Source of the DNA: JAEUHO01 sp046350655
GTDB lineage: Bacteria; Planctomycetota; PLA2; JAEUHO01
Direction of reading: 5' to 3'
DNA length: 64,000 bases
Assembly: GCA_046350655.1 (NCBI GenBank)
Contig: JAXMAB010000006.1
Coordinates: 248,001-312,000 of the forward strand
The position numbers and the translations under genes were made by a program. The notes beneath the pieces were generated by a model. It worked only from the letters and a program-made list of their open reading frames with translations, was not told the origin of the DNA and ran no database searches. This document shows, piece by piece, positions 18,549-27,489 of the stretch (its first letter is position 1; each line of letters begins with the position of its first letter).

Positions 18549-19022
18549 TCAGCCGAGGAGGCCGGCGGCCCGCGCGCCCGCGACGAGCCCGCCCGCGACG
18601 AGCCCGGCGAGCAGGTCGTCGACGAGGACGCCGACCCCGCCGGGGAGGCGCTGGGACGCGCCGATGGGCCCGGGCTTCAGGATGTCGAACACCCGGAAGC
18701 CCAGGAACGCGAGGCCCGCGGCGATCCAGGGGTCGCCGCGGGTCACGGCGCCGGCGAGCCCGGTGGCGAGGGCCTGGCCGGCGACCTCGTCGCTGACGAT
18801 CCAGCCGGGGTCGCCGTGGCCGTCGTCGCCGCCTTCGCGGCCGGCGAAGAGGAGGGTGACGACGCAGCCCGCGACGAGCGCCGCGAGGACCGCGATCGAG
18901 GTGGGGCCGTAGGCGGGGCCGGTCGCGAGCGCGAGGCCGGCGGCGGTGACCGCGGAGGCCCAGGTGCCCGACGGGCCGGGGAGGAAGCCGACGTAGAAGA
19001 GGGAGAGGAGCGCCCTACGCAC
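18549..19022 (-). CDS. pgpA: Phosphatidylglycerophosphatase A
   Basis: A 157-residue membrane protein with the PgpA pattern: FLPGPSGTWASAVT at the N-terminus (family GxGxxPxxPGTxGS), WIVSDEVAGQALA (the conserved acidic D-E pair) and FRVFDILKPGPIGASQRLPGGVGVLVDDLLAGL near the end (family FRxFDxxKPxPxxxxxxxxGGxGxxxDDxxAG). It removes the terminal phosphate from phosphatidylglycerophosphate in the inner membrane, completing phosphatidylglycerol synthesis. Its start overlaps the 3' end of pgsA, which makes its substrate, by 8 bases, so the two enzymes of the pathway are translated from one message. Confidence 0.93.
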   Translation of the reverse strand: MRRALLSLFYVGFLPGPSGTWASAVTAAGLALATGPAYGPTSIAVLAALVAGCVVTLLFAGREGGDDGHGDPGWIVSDEVAGQALATGLAGAVTRGDPWIAAGLAFLGFRVFDILKPGPIGASQRLPGGVGVLVDDLLAGLVAGGLVAGARAAGLLG

Positions 19023-19653
19023 GGCCGGCGGGCGGCGCGCGCAGCGAACGGACGGCGCGGACCGTGTACTCGACGCCGCTCGCGAGGGTGAGGAGCGCCG
19101 CGAGGACGGAGATGAGGCGCGCGAGGCACCACGTCGGGGGGGTGGCGACGACGTCGGAGGTGAAGGAGAAGGCGTGCAGCGGGCAGCGGACGAACGCGAC
19201 GCCGGCGCCGTGGAGCAGGGCGGCGCCGATGGCGATGCACTGCGCGAGCATCTTGGCCTTGCCCCAGATGCCCGCCTGGAAGTTGCGGCCCGAACCCTCG
19301 ACGGCGCCGCGCAGCGCGGTGACGAGGAGCTCGCGCGCGAGCACGACGGCGACCGTCCACGGGGGGACGATCCACGCCATGCCCGGCAGCCCGATCAGGA
19401 AGACCATCGAGCCGAGGACGAGCAGCTTGTCGACGAACGGGTCGGCGATGCGGCCGAAGACGGAGACCTCGCCGCGCTTGCGGGCGATGTAGCCGTCGAG
19501 GCTGTCGGTCGCGGCGGTCACGACGAACAGGGCGAAGGCGACCCACCACAGCGCGTCCTGCGGCTGCCCGCGGAGGTCGATGACGTGGAGGACGGACCAG
19601 AGGAGGATCGCGAGGCCCCCGCGGGCGACGGTGATCTGGTTGGCGAGCCCCAT
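19015..19653 (-). CDS. pgsA: CDP-diacylglycerol--glycerol-3-phosphate 3-phosphatidyltransferase
   Basis: A 212-residue polytopic membrane enzyme with the CDP-alcohol phosphatidyltransferase motif DxxDGxxARxxxxxxxxGxxxDxxxD, seen here as DSLDGYIARKRGEVSVFGRIADPFVDK (about residues 48-74). It makes phosphatidylglycerophosphate from CDP-diacylglycerol and sn-glycerol-3-phosphate in the cytoplasmic membrane. The C-terminus is somewhat longer than usual, with an extra hydrophobic hairpin. It lies 51 bases after rimO and overlaps pgpA by 8 bases, all on the minus strand. Confidence 0.93.
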   Translation of the reverse strand: MGLANQITVARGGLAILLWSVLHVIDLRGQPQDALWWVAFALFVVTAATDSLDGYIARKRGEVSVFGRIADPFVDKLLVLGSMVFLIGLPGMAWIVPPWTVAVVLARELLVTALRGAVEGSGRNFQAGIWGKAKMLAQCIAIGAALLHGAGVAFVRCPLHAFSFTSDVVATPPTWCLARLISVLAALLTLASGVEYTVRAVRSLRAPPAGRA

Positions 19654-19704
19654 GGGTCGAACCCTACTGGATGTCGGACGGCGTGGCGACGGTCGTCCGG
19701 AGGA

Positions 19705-21057
19705 TCATCGGGCCGGCGCCGCCGCGACGGGCGTCGCGGGCTCCGCGACGAGGTCGTAGCCCTCGCTGGCGGTCACGCGGACGGCGAGGAACGAGCCCGG
19801 GCGCGTCCCCTTCGGCACCGGCGCGACGCGGACCTTGCCGTCCACCTCGGGCGCGTCGTGCTCGGTGCGGGCCATGGCGGAGCGGCCCCACGGGTCGACG
19901 GTCTCGACGAGGACGTCGAACGTGGCGCCGACGCGCGCGGCGTTGCGCGCAGTGTGGACGCGCTGCTGCGCGGCCATGAGTTCGTCGCGGCGCGCGGCGG
20001 CGACCTCGGCGGGCACCTGGCCGGGCATGTCGTGGGAGGGCGTGCTCTCCTCGCGGCAGTACGTGAACACGCCGAGGCGGTCGAAGAGGCCGGCCTCGAC
20101 GCCGGCGAGCGAGACGCGGTGGTCGGCGTCGGTCTCGCCGGGGAAGCCGGCGATCAGCGTGGTGCGGATGGCGGCGCCGGGCACGCGCTCGCGGATGCGC
20201 TCGAGCAGCGCGCGCTGGCGGTCCGCCGAGATGCCGCGGCGCATCGCCTTCAGCATCGGGTCGGCGAGGTGCTGCACCGGCATGTCGAGGTACTTCGCGA
20301 CGCGCGGGTTGCGGGCGATCTCGTCGAGCACGTCGTCCTTGAGGACCGACGGGTAGAGGTAGAGGAGCCGCCACCAGCGCGGGCCCTCGACCTCGGTGAG
20401 CGCGCGCAGCAGGTCGGCGAGGCGCGGCGCGCCGTACAGGTCGCGGCCGTAGGCGGTCGAGTCCTGCGAGACGAGGTCGACCTCGCCGACGCCGCGGGCC
20501 GCGAGCGTGCGCGCGTCCGCGACGAGGTCCTCGATCGTGCGGCTCTTGAGGCGGCCGCGGAACGACGGGATGGCGCAGAAGGTGCACTTCTGGTCGCAGC
20601 CCTCGCTGATCTTCAAGTAGGCGTAGCCCGCGGGCGTGAGCAGCACGCGCGCCGGCGGCGCGGTCTCGCGGACGGGCGGCAGGCCGACCAGCTCGCGGGC
20701 GGCCGCGACGATCTTCGGGTAGTCCTTGAAGGGGAGCCAGCGGTCGACCTCGGGGAGGTCGCGCTTGAGGTCGTCGAGGTAGCGCTCGACGAGGCAGCCC
20801 GAGACGATCACGCCGCGCAGCCGTCCGAACTCCTTGCGCTGGGTGACCGCGAGGATGGTGTCCACCGACTCCTGCTTCGCGGGGTCGATGAAGCCGCACG
20901 TGTTCACGAGCGCGACGTCGGCGTCCTCGATCCGGTCGGCGAGCGAGAACCCGGCGCCGACGAGGTCGCCGATGAGCCGCTCGCTGTCCGCGAGGTTCTT
21001 CGCGCAACCGAGGGAGAGCAGGGCGATGCGACCGAGGGGGGCGGGCGGGGGGGGCAT
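19705..21057 (-). CDS. rimO: Ribosomal protein S12 methylthiotransferase RimO
   Basis: A 450-residue radical-SAM enzyme. The N-terminal UPF0004 domain has LGCAKNLADSERL and VNTCGFIDPAKQES; the radical-SAM cluster is GCDQKCTFCAIPSFRG (CxxxCxxC, about residue 173); a C-terminal TRAM domain closes the protein. The LGCAKN and CGFI forms separate RimO from the tRNA enzyme MiaB. It methylthiolates an aspartate of ribosomal protein S12, using two 4Fe-4S clusters. It is the first of a minus-strand trio with pgsA and pgpA, an order also seen in other bacteria. Confidence 0.95.
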   Translation of the reverse strand: MPPPPAPLGRIALLSLGCAKNLADSERLIGDLVGAGFSLADRIEDADVALVNTCGFIDPAKQESVDTILAVTQRKEFGRLRGVIVSGCLVERYLDDLKRDLPEVDRWLPFKDYPKIVAAARELVGLPPVRETAPPARVLLTPAGYAYLKISEGCDQKCTFCAIPSFRGRLKSRTIEDLVADARTLAARGVGEVDLVSQDSTAYGRDLYGAPRLADLLRALTEVEGPRWWRLLYLYPSVLKDDVLDEIARNPRVAKYLDMPVQHLADPMLKAMRRGISADRQRALLERIRERVPGAAIRTTLIAGFPGETDADHRVSLAGVEAGLFDRLGVFTYCREESTPSHDMPGQVPAEVAAARRDELMAAQQRVHTARNAARVGATFDVLVETVDPWGRSAMARTEHDAPEVDGKVRVAPVPKGTRPGSFLAVRVTASEGYDLVAEPATPVAAAPAR

Positions 21058-21137
21058 ACGAGCCGGGCAAGCCTACCCGCGTCCGCGCCCCCCGGGGCAC
21101 GCCGCTCCACTCCCCGACCCGGGTCCCCCGGACGGGG

Positions 21138-23720
21138 TCAGTCGGGCAGACCCCAGAGCTGCCACGCGGCCCAGTACTTCGGGTCCGCCCATCCGGGGGT
21201 CTCGCGCACCTGCTCCTGGGCCCGACGAAGGGCGTCGGCCGCGCCGAGGCCCGCGCGCCGCCCGTCGTGGAACGCGGACATCAGTTCCGTCGTCGCGGCA
21301 TCGTCCACCTTCCACAGGCTGACGAGCACGCGGGGCGCGCCGGCGAGCATGAAGGCCCGGCCGAGGCCCCAGATCCCCTCGCCCGTGTAGACCTTGCCGA
21401 GGCCGGTCTGGCACGCCGCCAGGACGACGAGGTTGGTCCGGACGCGGAGGTCGAGCACCTCGCGCACGTCGAAGAAGCCGTCGTCGGCCCCGCCGGGGCG
21501 GAGGGCGAGGCCCGAGAGCGCGGGCACCCTCGGGTGGATCACCCCATGGCAGACGACGTGGATCGCGTCCCAGCCGGCCTCGTCCTGCATCGCGGTCCGG
21601 ACCGCGGGCTCGGTGGCCCGTTCATTCGCGAGCAGGACTCCGGTCGCGCCGGCGGCCGCATTCGCCTCGGTGACCGCGGTCGGCAGGGAGGCGAGGCGCC
21701 CGCCGCCGAGGTAGACGCGACGGGTGGTGTCGGCGTAGTCGAACCCGTAGTCCGAGATCCCGGCGACCAGGGCCGGGCGGTCCTTCACGACCGGATACGC
21801 CCGCAGCGCCTGCCACACCGTCGAGGAAGGCGCCATCGCGACGGCGATCGGGGTCGGGCCGGCCGCGACGAGGGCGCCGAACGGGACGTCGGCGAGCTCC
21901 GCGTCCACCGACAGGACGATCGACGTCGTGGACGACGGGAGCGCGAGGCGCGCGAGCAGGTCGGCGCCCGCCTTCCGCGCGACGGCCGCGGCTCGAGGCT
22001 CTTCGTTGAGCGCCGCCTCACGGACATCGTCGCATTCTGCAACGAACGTCCGGCTCTCGCCGAGCTCGACGTAACGGACGTCGCCGCGACCGTGCTCGAC
22101 GACCAGCGCGAACGCGTGGTCGTCCAGCGTGCAGATCGAGACGAACACCTGACCGGGTCGGAGCATCCCGGCGACGTCGGCGGGACTCGCGAACGCCGTC
22201 GGGACCGTCGCGACGTGCAGGCCCTTCTCGCGCTGCACGCGCTCCCGCGCGGCGTCGGCGGCCGCGACGGCGTCGGACGCGCGGCGCTTCAGTGCGGACA
22301 ACGCGTCCCCGCGGAGGTCTCCCGCCTCGCTGTGTCGCGCGATGTCGCGCGCGAGGTCGTCCGCTGCCTGTTTCGCGCTCGCCGCGAGCGCCTGCAACGC
22401 CTCCGTCCGGTCGGTTGCGTCGGCCGCACGCTTGCCGCCGATGCTCGACAGCAACGCGACGGCGCGACAGCGTTCGACGATCGACCATGCCGCTTCGGGC
22501 CCGACCGCGCCAGCGGCGCCGATCACCACCTGCGCGAGTCGAGCCCGCTGCGCGCGGCCGGCCGTCGTGAGCTCGTCGGACAGTCCGACGGAACTCCGCT
22601 CGATGAATGCGAGCGCGGTGAGGCCCCGGGCGAGCGCCTCTTCGAACTGCGATGCCCGTCGGCAGAGGACGGCTTCCTCGATGAGGCAGCCCAACTGGAG
22701 ATCCGCATCCTGACATCCCGCTGCAACTTGACGGGCTTCTGCGAGCGCCGCGCCGGCGGCACCGAAGTCGCCCAGGGCCAGCCAGGTCGCGCCCTCCTCG
22801 AAGCGTGCGTACGCGCGGAGGAGCGGTTCGTCGTGGGCGAGCCCGACGGCGTGAACGGCGGCGGCGAGGGCGGGACACAACTCGCCGGAGGAACGACGGA
22901 GGCTCGCCTCGTTCATCAACGCGATCGACGCGCTCTGGTGCGCTCTGGTTCTCATGGCGAGGTCCAGCGCGTGTCGGAAGTTGTCGCTCGCGGCCTCCGT
23001 GTCGCCCGCCTGCGCGCGAGTCTGGCCGAGCGTTCCGAAGGCCTCGATCGCTTCGCTCTCAGGCCGACCCTCGGCCACCGTCGCGCCCTGCTGTGCTGCT
23101 CGGCGGGCGCCCTCGACGTCGCCGATCCGCAGCAGCGTGGCCGCGTACGCGGTGAGCGCCTTGACGCGGATCTCGTCGTCCTTGTCCGCCGCCATCCTCG
23201 ACGCGACCGCGCGTTCCGATTCGGCGAGCGCGCCCGCGTAGTCGCCGAGCGCCCCGAGCGCGAGCGAGAGGTTGTGGGCGCACCGCGCCTCGTGCTCGGT
23301 GCATCCGGCGTCCCGGAGCGCGACCCTCGCGCGGTTCAGTTCTCGTCGCGCGTCCTGGAGCCGACCGAGCTCATACAGGGCGGCTCCGCGCCGAAGCTGC
23401 GCGAATGCCGTGGTCGCGGGCTCGCCCAGCGCTGTCCCCAGAGCCTCGACGGCGTCGCACGCGCTCACGGCGTCACCGTAGTCGCGTTGGGCGATGGCGA
23501 GCGACAGCCAGCGCTCCGCGAGGATCAGTCGAACTCTCAGCGGGAAGAGCAGGGTCGGCGTGAATCGACGTGCCAGCTCCCGAGCCCCTGTAGGGTGGGT
23601 CGCGGCAAGTTCGTTCACGTCGCGCGGCTCGCCGGCACCTGCACGGTCGTCGTCCGCGCCGGCGACTCCCGCGGCCAAGAGCAGGGCGGCCACACCTACG
23701 CGGCGAAGGAGGTCGAGCAC
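21138..23720 (-). CDS. Secreted TPR-CHAT caspase-like protein
   Basis: About 860 residues. A signal peptide (LLRRVGVAALLLAAGVAGADD) is followed by TPR-like helical repeats (about 60-480), a helical spacer, and a CHAT domain. The CHAT catalytic dyad is visible: HVVCHG (His near 725) and VLAACQTGLG (Cys near 770), followed by GLGRAFMLAGAPRVLVSLWKVDD, a very typical CHAT block. CHAT proteins are caspase/separase-related cysteine proteases or scaffolds. I prefer the GTG at 23720 (GAGGT upstream, signal peptide begins at once); ATGs at 23783 and 23828 would add a long basic leader. Its G+C content is visibly lower than neighbouring genes, suggesting separate ancestry. Confidence 0.85.
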   Translation of the reverse strand: MLDLLRRVGVAALLLAAGVAGADDDRAGAGEPRDVNELAATHPTGARELARRFTPTLLFPLRVRLILAERWLSLAIAQRDYGDAVSACDAVEALGTALGEPATTAFAQLRRGAALYELGRLQDARRELNRARVALRDAGCTEHEARCAHNLSLALGALGDYAGALAESERAVASRMAADKDDEIRVKALTAYAATLLRIGDVEGARRAAQQGATVAEGRPESEAIEAFGTLGQTRAQAGDTEAASDNFRHALDLAMRTRAHQSASIALMNEASLRRSSGELCPALAAAVHAVGLAHDEPLLRAYARFEEGATWLALGDFGAAGAALAEARQVAAGCQDADLQLGCLIEEAVLCRRASQFEEALARGLTALAFIERSSVGLSDELTTAGRAQRARLAQVVIGAAGAVGPEAAWSIVERCRAVALLSSIGGKRAADATDRTEALQALAASAKQAADDLARDIARHSEAGDLRGDALSALKRRASDAVAAADAARERVQREKGLHVATVPTAFASPADVAGMLRPGQVFVSICTLDDHAFALVVEHGRGDVRYVELGESRTFVAECDDVREAALNEEPRAAAVARKAGADLLARLALPSSTTSIVLSVDAELADVPFGALVAAGPTPIAVAMAPSSTVWQALRAYPVVKDRPALVAGISDYGFDYADTTRRVYLGGGRLASLPTAVTEANAAAGATGVLLANERATEPAVRTAMQDEAGWDAIHVVCHGVIHPRVPALSGLALRPGGADDGFFDVREVLDLRVRTNLVVLAACQTGLGKVYTGEGIWGLGRAFMLAGAPRVLVSLWKVDDAATTELMSAFHDGRRAGLGAADALRRAQEQVRETPGWADPKYWAAWQLWGLPD

Positions 23721-24202
23721 CGCGAACCTCGGCGACCGCGGCCTAGACGCATTGGACCGCTTCCGAATCCGGCCGCTGCTCATGCAGGAGCGTGCGAACC
23801 GGATCGGCTCGATCGAAGCGGCTCTCATCGTCGCACCCGCCAGACTCGGTTGAGTCCTGCGAATCGTACCCAGGCAGGCGAAACGGCGCCGATGCCCGGC
23901 GCAAACGCCCATCCATCCGCATGCATGCAATGGGGCTTCCAGAGTCGATGGGCGATCTGGATGCCCCTGCCCGACGGCTAGATCTCGCAGGCCACTGGAT
24001 TGCGCCCGCATCGGGCGGGGGCGTGTGTTCGATGAGTCGTGATGGGCAGGTCGCCGTGCCGCCGGGACGTCCTCCTGAGTCGCGCCGTCAATGAGGGGGG
24101 CGCGACCCGTCGCAGAGCCTTCTCGCCACGGCGGTTCTCTGGACAAGCACGTCGGACCATGAAGGCTCCGTCTCGTGCCTGCTTCGACGTGCTCTCAGCC
24201 GC
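23721..24202. other. Low-GC intergenic stretch without a recognisable gene
   Basis: Roughly 480 bases between the CHAT gene start and the stop of the orphan membrane-protein gene. It is poorer in G+C than the rest of the window. I see no family-like reading frame, RNA fold or repeat in it. It probably contains the CHAT promoter. Confidence 0.4.
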
Positions 24203-24751
24203 CTAGGGGGGGTAACTCGTGTCGTCCGTCCGCTTCGCGTTTGGGTAGTAGTTGGTGTTGCCACCGTAGAAGTAGTCGACCACCAACGTGGGCTTCGCGT
24301 CGTTCGTCAGCCAAGCGTTGAAGTGGTGGATGCCGAACTTCGTCGGATCGGTCGGCTCGTCGGACAAGAAGTTGATGTAGGTCTCGTCCGCGTTGCTGTC
24401 GCTGTTCGTTACGATCACGACGAGCGCCATCGTGACGATGTCCTCGATCTTCATCGCGGTAGCCGTGGCCGCGTATTGAGCGCCCGCCGGGCTTGGCGTC
24501 AGGTCCACCCTTGTGTTCCCGGTCCACTTCTGCCAGTCGATACGCTGTGCAGGTGCCATCGGCACCTTGGCAGGATCCAGCCAGTAGTGGACGGCCGCCG
24601 ATTTGAGCGTCCGCTTGGGCGCGCTGTTCCCGAACGATGCTCCGGTGAACGCCGGCGGCGGAACGCGCAGTTTCGCCAGCAGGAGGCCCACCAGCGCTCC
24701 AACGACCAGTCCTACGATCGCGATCCCGATTGCGGACTTCTGAACGTTCAT
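24203..24751 (-). CDS. Orphan single-pass membrane or exported protein
   Basis: A 182-residue protein of no family I recognise. After a short basic start comes a Gly/Val-rich hydrophobic segment (IGIAIVGLVVGALVGLLLAKL, about 8-28), so it is membrane-anchored. The rest is soluble, with aromatic-rich stretches (HYWLDPAKV, FGIHHFNAWL, DYFYGGNTNYYP). A good Shine-Dalgarno sequence (GGGGAG) precedes the ATG. Two 60-base lines I counted inside the gene are only about 53-55% G+C, against roughly 75% typical nearby, and synonymous positions are often A or T. It looks recently acquired or under different constraints, possibly together with the CHAT gene. Confidence 0.65.
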   Translation of the reverse strand: MNVQKSAIGIAIVGLVVGALVGLLLAKLRVPPPAFTGASFGNSAPKRTLKSAAVHYWLDPAKVPMAPAQRIDWQKWTGNTRVDLTPSPAGAQYAATATAMKIEDIVTMALVVIVTNSDSNADETYINFLSDEPTDPTKFGIHHFNAWLTNDAKPTLVVDYFYGGNTNYYPNAKRTDDTSYPP

Positions 24752-24836
24752 CGCGTACTCCCCATCGCGTGCACAGCGAGTACGACGACTATGACCTCGA
24801 GTTTCCCGAATGCAATGGCGTTCGCGCGGGCGCCGG

Positions 24837-26879
24837 CTACCGCCCCGCGCGCTGCTGCCACTCGGCCGCGGAGATGAGGGTGGGCCGGCTGCCGCTCGCG
24901 GTCATCTCGCCGAGGATGCCTTCCTCGACCAGCGCCTCCATCAGCGAGGCCGCCCGGGCGTAGCCGACGCCCAGCTTGCGCTTGAGGAGCACCAGGCTCG
25001 CCGAGCCGCGCTCGAGCGCGGCCTCGACGCTGGGCCCGAACAACGCGTCGCCGGTCCCCGGGTGCCGCTGCCCGGGGGCCCGGGGCGTCGTCGCGTCGTC
25101 GAAGAGCGTCCGCTGGCCCGGCGGGTCGATCCGCGGCTCGGGCGCCGCCGGCTCCGGCGGGTCGATCACCGGCTGCACCGGCGGGAGCTCCTCCATCGGC
25201 AACGACGAGAACAGCCCCCGGATCGCCTCGTGGAGGTCCTTGGGGCGCGCCGGCTTCGGCGGCCGCGGCTTCGGCGGCGACATCGGCCGTGCGGGGCCCG
25301 ACTCGGCGGGCGCCGCCGCGTCGGCGGGCGGCGCGGACTTCACCGGCGGCCGCGGCGGCGGGGCCGTGGCGCTCGCCGCCGAGCCCCCGTCCACGATCCC
25401 CGTCGCGTCCAGCTTGCGGCGGTACGCCGCGCTGCTCCGCATCGCCTCGTTCACCGCGGCGTCGGCGGTCGTCGCCGGGACGGGCGCCGCCGGCAGCGCC
25501 AGCTTCGGCGTCGGGGGCGCGGGCGGCTCGCGACGGAGCTCGGCGAGCGGCGCGGGCGCCGGCAGCGGTGCGGCCGGCTCGAACGCGTCCGCCCGCGGGA
25601 GGCTCGGCGCGGCGGGGGCCCCCGGGGCCACCGCGGTCGCCGGCGCCGCCGCGGCGCCCCCCGTCGGCTTCGACTCCGGCGGCTTCGCGGGCGCGACGGG
25701 GCGGGCGACCTCGGTGGGCTTCGACGGCGCGACCGCGGCCGGGGAGGCCTCGGCCGTCGCCGACGGCGTGGGCCCGGCGGTCGGGGGCGTCGGCTTCGGG
25801 GCGTCGGGCGCCTTCGCCGCGGGAGCCGTCGTTTCGGGGGCCTTCGTCTCCGGGGCCGCCGCGGGCGCGGGGGCCGGGGCGACGGGCGCCGCAGCGACCG
25901 GTGCGGGAGCGAGCGGCACCGGCGGGGCCTCGACCGGCGGCAGGGGGGCCGCCGGCGAACGGGCCTCGCGGTCCGGCGCAGGGTCCGCCACCTCGACCGG
26001 CGGCCCGACGCCATCGGCGTCGTCGGCGAGGTCGGGCGCCGCGGGCGCGGCCGGCGGCTCCTCCGACCGCGCGTACCGCACGCCGCTCGGCAGCTCGTCC
26101 GCGTGCACCTCGTGCGGCGCGGCCGGCGGCGGCGCCCCGACGTCCGGCAGCGGCTCGTCGGCGTAGCGGATCCCGGCGATCGGCTTGGCCTTCTTCGCGG
26201 CCGGCCCGCCCGCCGACGGCGGCGACAGCGTGACCGTGGACGCGGTCGCGGTCGGGATCGGCGGACGCTCGCCGGGCTCGCGGTAGCGGATCGGGCCCAC
26301 GTCGGTGGCGTTGCCGAACTCGGGCGGGAGCTCGGTGCCGTCCGGCGCCAGTCGCCGCTCCGGGTACCACGCCTTCGCGCCCTTCCCGCCCTCCGCCTTC
26401 GACGAGGCTCGCGCCCCCGACGTGTCGAGCACGAGCGGCGCCAGCGCCAGCAGCAGGCCCGGCACGGCGACCAGCGCGAGGATCGCCCCCGCGAAGCCGG
26501 TCCCGACGCCGTCCCGCAGCAGGCTCGCGAGCCCGCCGGCGAGCCGACCGCCCCCGGCCGCGGCCGGCGACGTCAGCACGCCGGTCAGACCCCCGACGCC
26601 GAACGCGAACACGAGGCTCCCGAGCACCGCGAGCACGCTGCCCGGTCCCCGGCCGTGCCGCCACGTCAGCAACGCGTACGGGATCGCGACGAAGAGCAGC
26701 GCGACGCCGCCCCAGCCGAGCGCGAGCCCCGGCGCCGACAGCAGCACGAGCAACACGCCGCCGGGCGGCCGGGCGAACCCCTCGCGGATCCCGACGGCGA
26801 CGTTGATGCACAGCAGGGCGAACAGGCCCGCGAGGAGCGCGATCCAGACGACGTCCCGGGTGCCGCGCGGCTGCGTCAT
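24837..26879 (-). CDS. Motorless FtsK-like membrane protein with C-terminal FtsK-gamma domain
   Basis: About 680 residues. Residues 1 to about 185 hold several membrane segments. Then comes a very long Pro/Ala-rich linker (about 190-590), and a C-terminal winged helix (about 605-680: DALFGPSVEAAL, SLVLLKRKLGVGYARAASLMEALVEEGILG) matching the FtsK gamma domain that reads KOPS sequences. No Walker A or B motif, and no alpha/beta motor, is present anywhere. The overall plan (membrane-linker-gamma) mimics FtsK, whose full version is encoded just upstream on the same strand. The linker has three RY motifs (GPIRYREP, AGIRYADEP, SGVRYARSEEP). Start ATG at 26879 begins the hydrophobic region. Confidence 0.82.
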   Translation of the reverse strand: MTQPRGTRDVVWIALLAGLFALLCINVAVGIREGFARPPGGVLLVLLSAPGLALGWGGVALLFVAIPYALLTWRHGRGPGSVLAVLGSLVFAFGVGGLTGVLTSPAAAGGGRLAGGLASLLRDGVGTGFAGAILALVAVPGLLLALAPLVLDTSGARASSKAEGGKGAKAWYPERRLAPDGTELPPEFGNATDVGPIRYREPGERPPIPTATASTVTLSPPSAGGPAAKKAKPIAGIRYADEPLPDVGAPPPAAPHEVHADELPSGVRYARSEEPPAAPAAPDLADDADGVGPPVEVADPAPDREARSPAAPLPPVEAPPVPLAPAPVAAAPVAPAPAPAAAPETKAPETTAPAAKAPDAPKPTPPTAGPTPSATAEASPAAVAPSKPTEVARPVAPAKPPESKPTGGAAAAPATAVAPGAPAAPSLPRADAFEPAAPLPAPAPLAELRREPPAPPTPKLALPAAPVPATTADAAVNEAMRSSAAYRRKLDATGIVDGGSAASATAPPPRPPVKSAPPADAAAPAESGPARPMSPPKPRPPKPARPKDLHEAIRGLFSSLPMEELPPVQPVIDPPEPAAPEPRIDPPGQRTLFDDATTPRAPGQRHPGTGDALFGPSVEAALERGSASLVLLKRKLGVGYARAASLMEALVEEGILGEMTASGSRPTLISAAEWQQRAGR

Positions 26880-27057
26880 GAGTTCGCGGATCGTAGCAAC
26901 GCACCCCCCCGTGGTCGGTGGGGACCGGCCGCGGGCCGCTCGGACCCCCTCCCGCGCGGCGAGCGTGGCCCCCGCCCGAGCCCCGGGGACCGTGGGCGGG
27001 GGGCGGTCGTCCACCGCGCCCGGGGGCGATCCGACCCGGGGCCGCGGTCGGGTGCGG

Positions 27058-27073
27058 GGGACCGCGAGGCCCG
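27058..27073 (-). repeat. Dispersed GC repeat, left flank of the toxin-antitoxin module
   Basis: GGGACCGCGAGGCCCG in reverse orientation, 105 bases before the DUF433 antitoxin start. A forward copy lies just beyond the toxin gene, so the two form an inverted pair around the module. Confidence 0.8.
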
Positions 27074-27177
27074 GTGGCCGGCGCGGCGGCGGGCGTGACC
27101 GAGGGGGGGGCCTGCGCGAGGTACAGTCGTGCCCCTCGCCGATCCTCCCCCCCTTCGCCCGCCCGCCGAGCCGCGCC

Positions 27178-27489
27178 ATGGCCGTCCCGAAGCCCCTCAT
27201 CGTCGTCGACCCCGAGATCATGTCGGGCACCCCGGTGTTCGCCGGGTCGCGCGTGCCGGTGCAAACGCTCCTCGACTACCTCATCGCCGGGGACCCGATC
27301 GACCGGTTCCTCGACCACTTCCCCCCGCTCACGCGAGAGCACGCCGCGGCGATCCTCCGTGCGGGGGTCGCGGCGCTGATCCGCGATGCGGGTCCTGCTC
27401 GACCACTGCGTACCCCGGCCGCTCGTCGCAAGACTCGAGGGATTCGAGGTGCGGACCGCTGCCGTCGTCGGGTGGGCGGCGGTTCCTGA
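27178..27489 (+). CDS. DUF433 family antitoxin
   Basis: A 103-residue protein whose first 77 residues match DUF433 (VapB45-like) antitoxins: IVVDPEIMSGTPVFAGSRVPVQTLLDYLIAGDPIDRFLDHFPPLTREHAAAILRAGVAAL, the family's DPxIxxGxPxxxGTRxxV pattern followed by a helix-turn-helix. Such antitoxins bind DNA and neutralise the PIN-like partner. The family domain ends at about residue 77, but the frame runs on for another 26 Arg-rich residues inside the toxin gene, giving a 104-base overlap. That tail is probably not part of the conserved fold. It lies between the two FtsK-related genes, on the opposite strand. Confidence 0.8.
   Translation: MAVPKPLIVVDPEIMSGTPVFAGSRVPVQTLLDYLIAGDPIDRFLDHFPPLTREHAAAILRAGVAALIRDAGPARPLRTPAARRKTRGIRGADRCRRRVGGGS

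Noticed and set aside
23792..24094. 100-residue plus-strand frame in the low-GC gap after the CHAT gene
   Set aside because: It has no Shine-Dalgarno sequence, no recognisable family pattern and overlaps the CHAT leader region.
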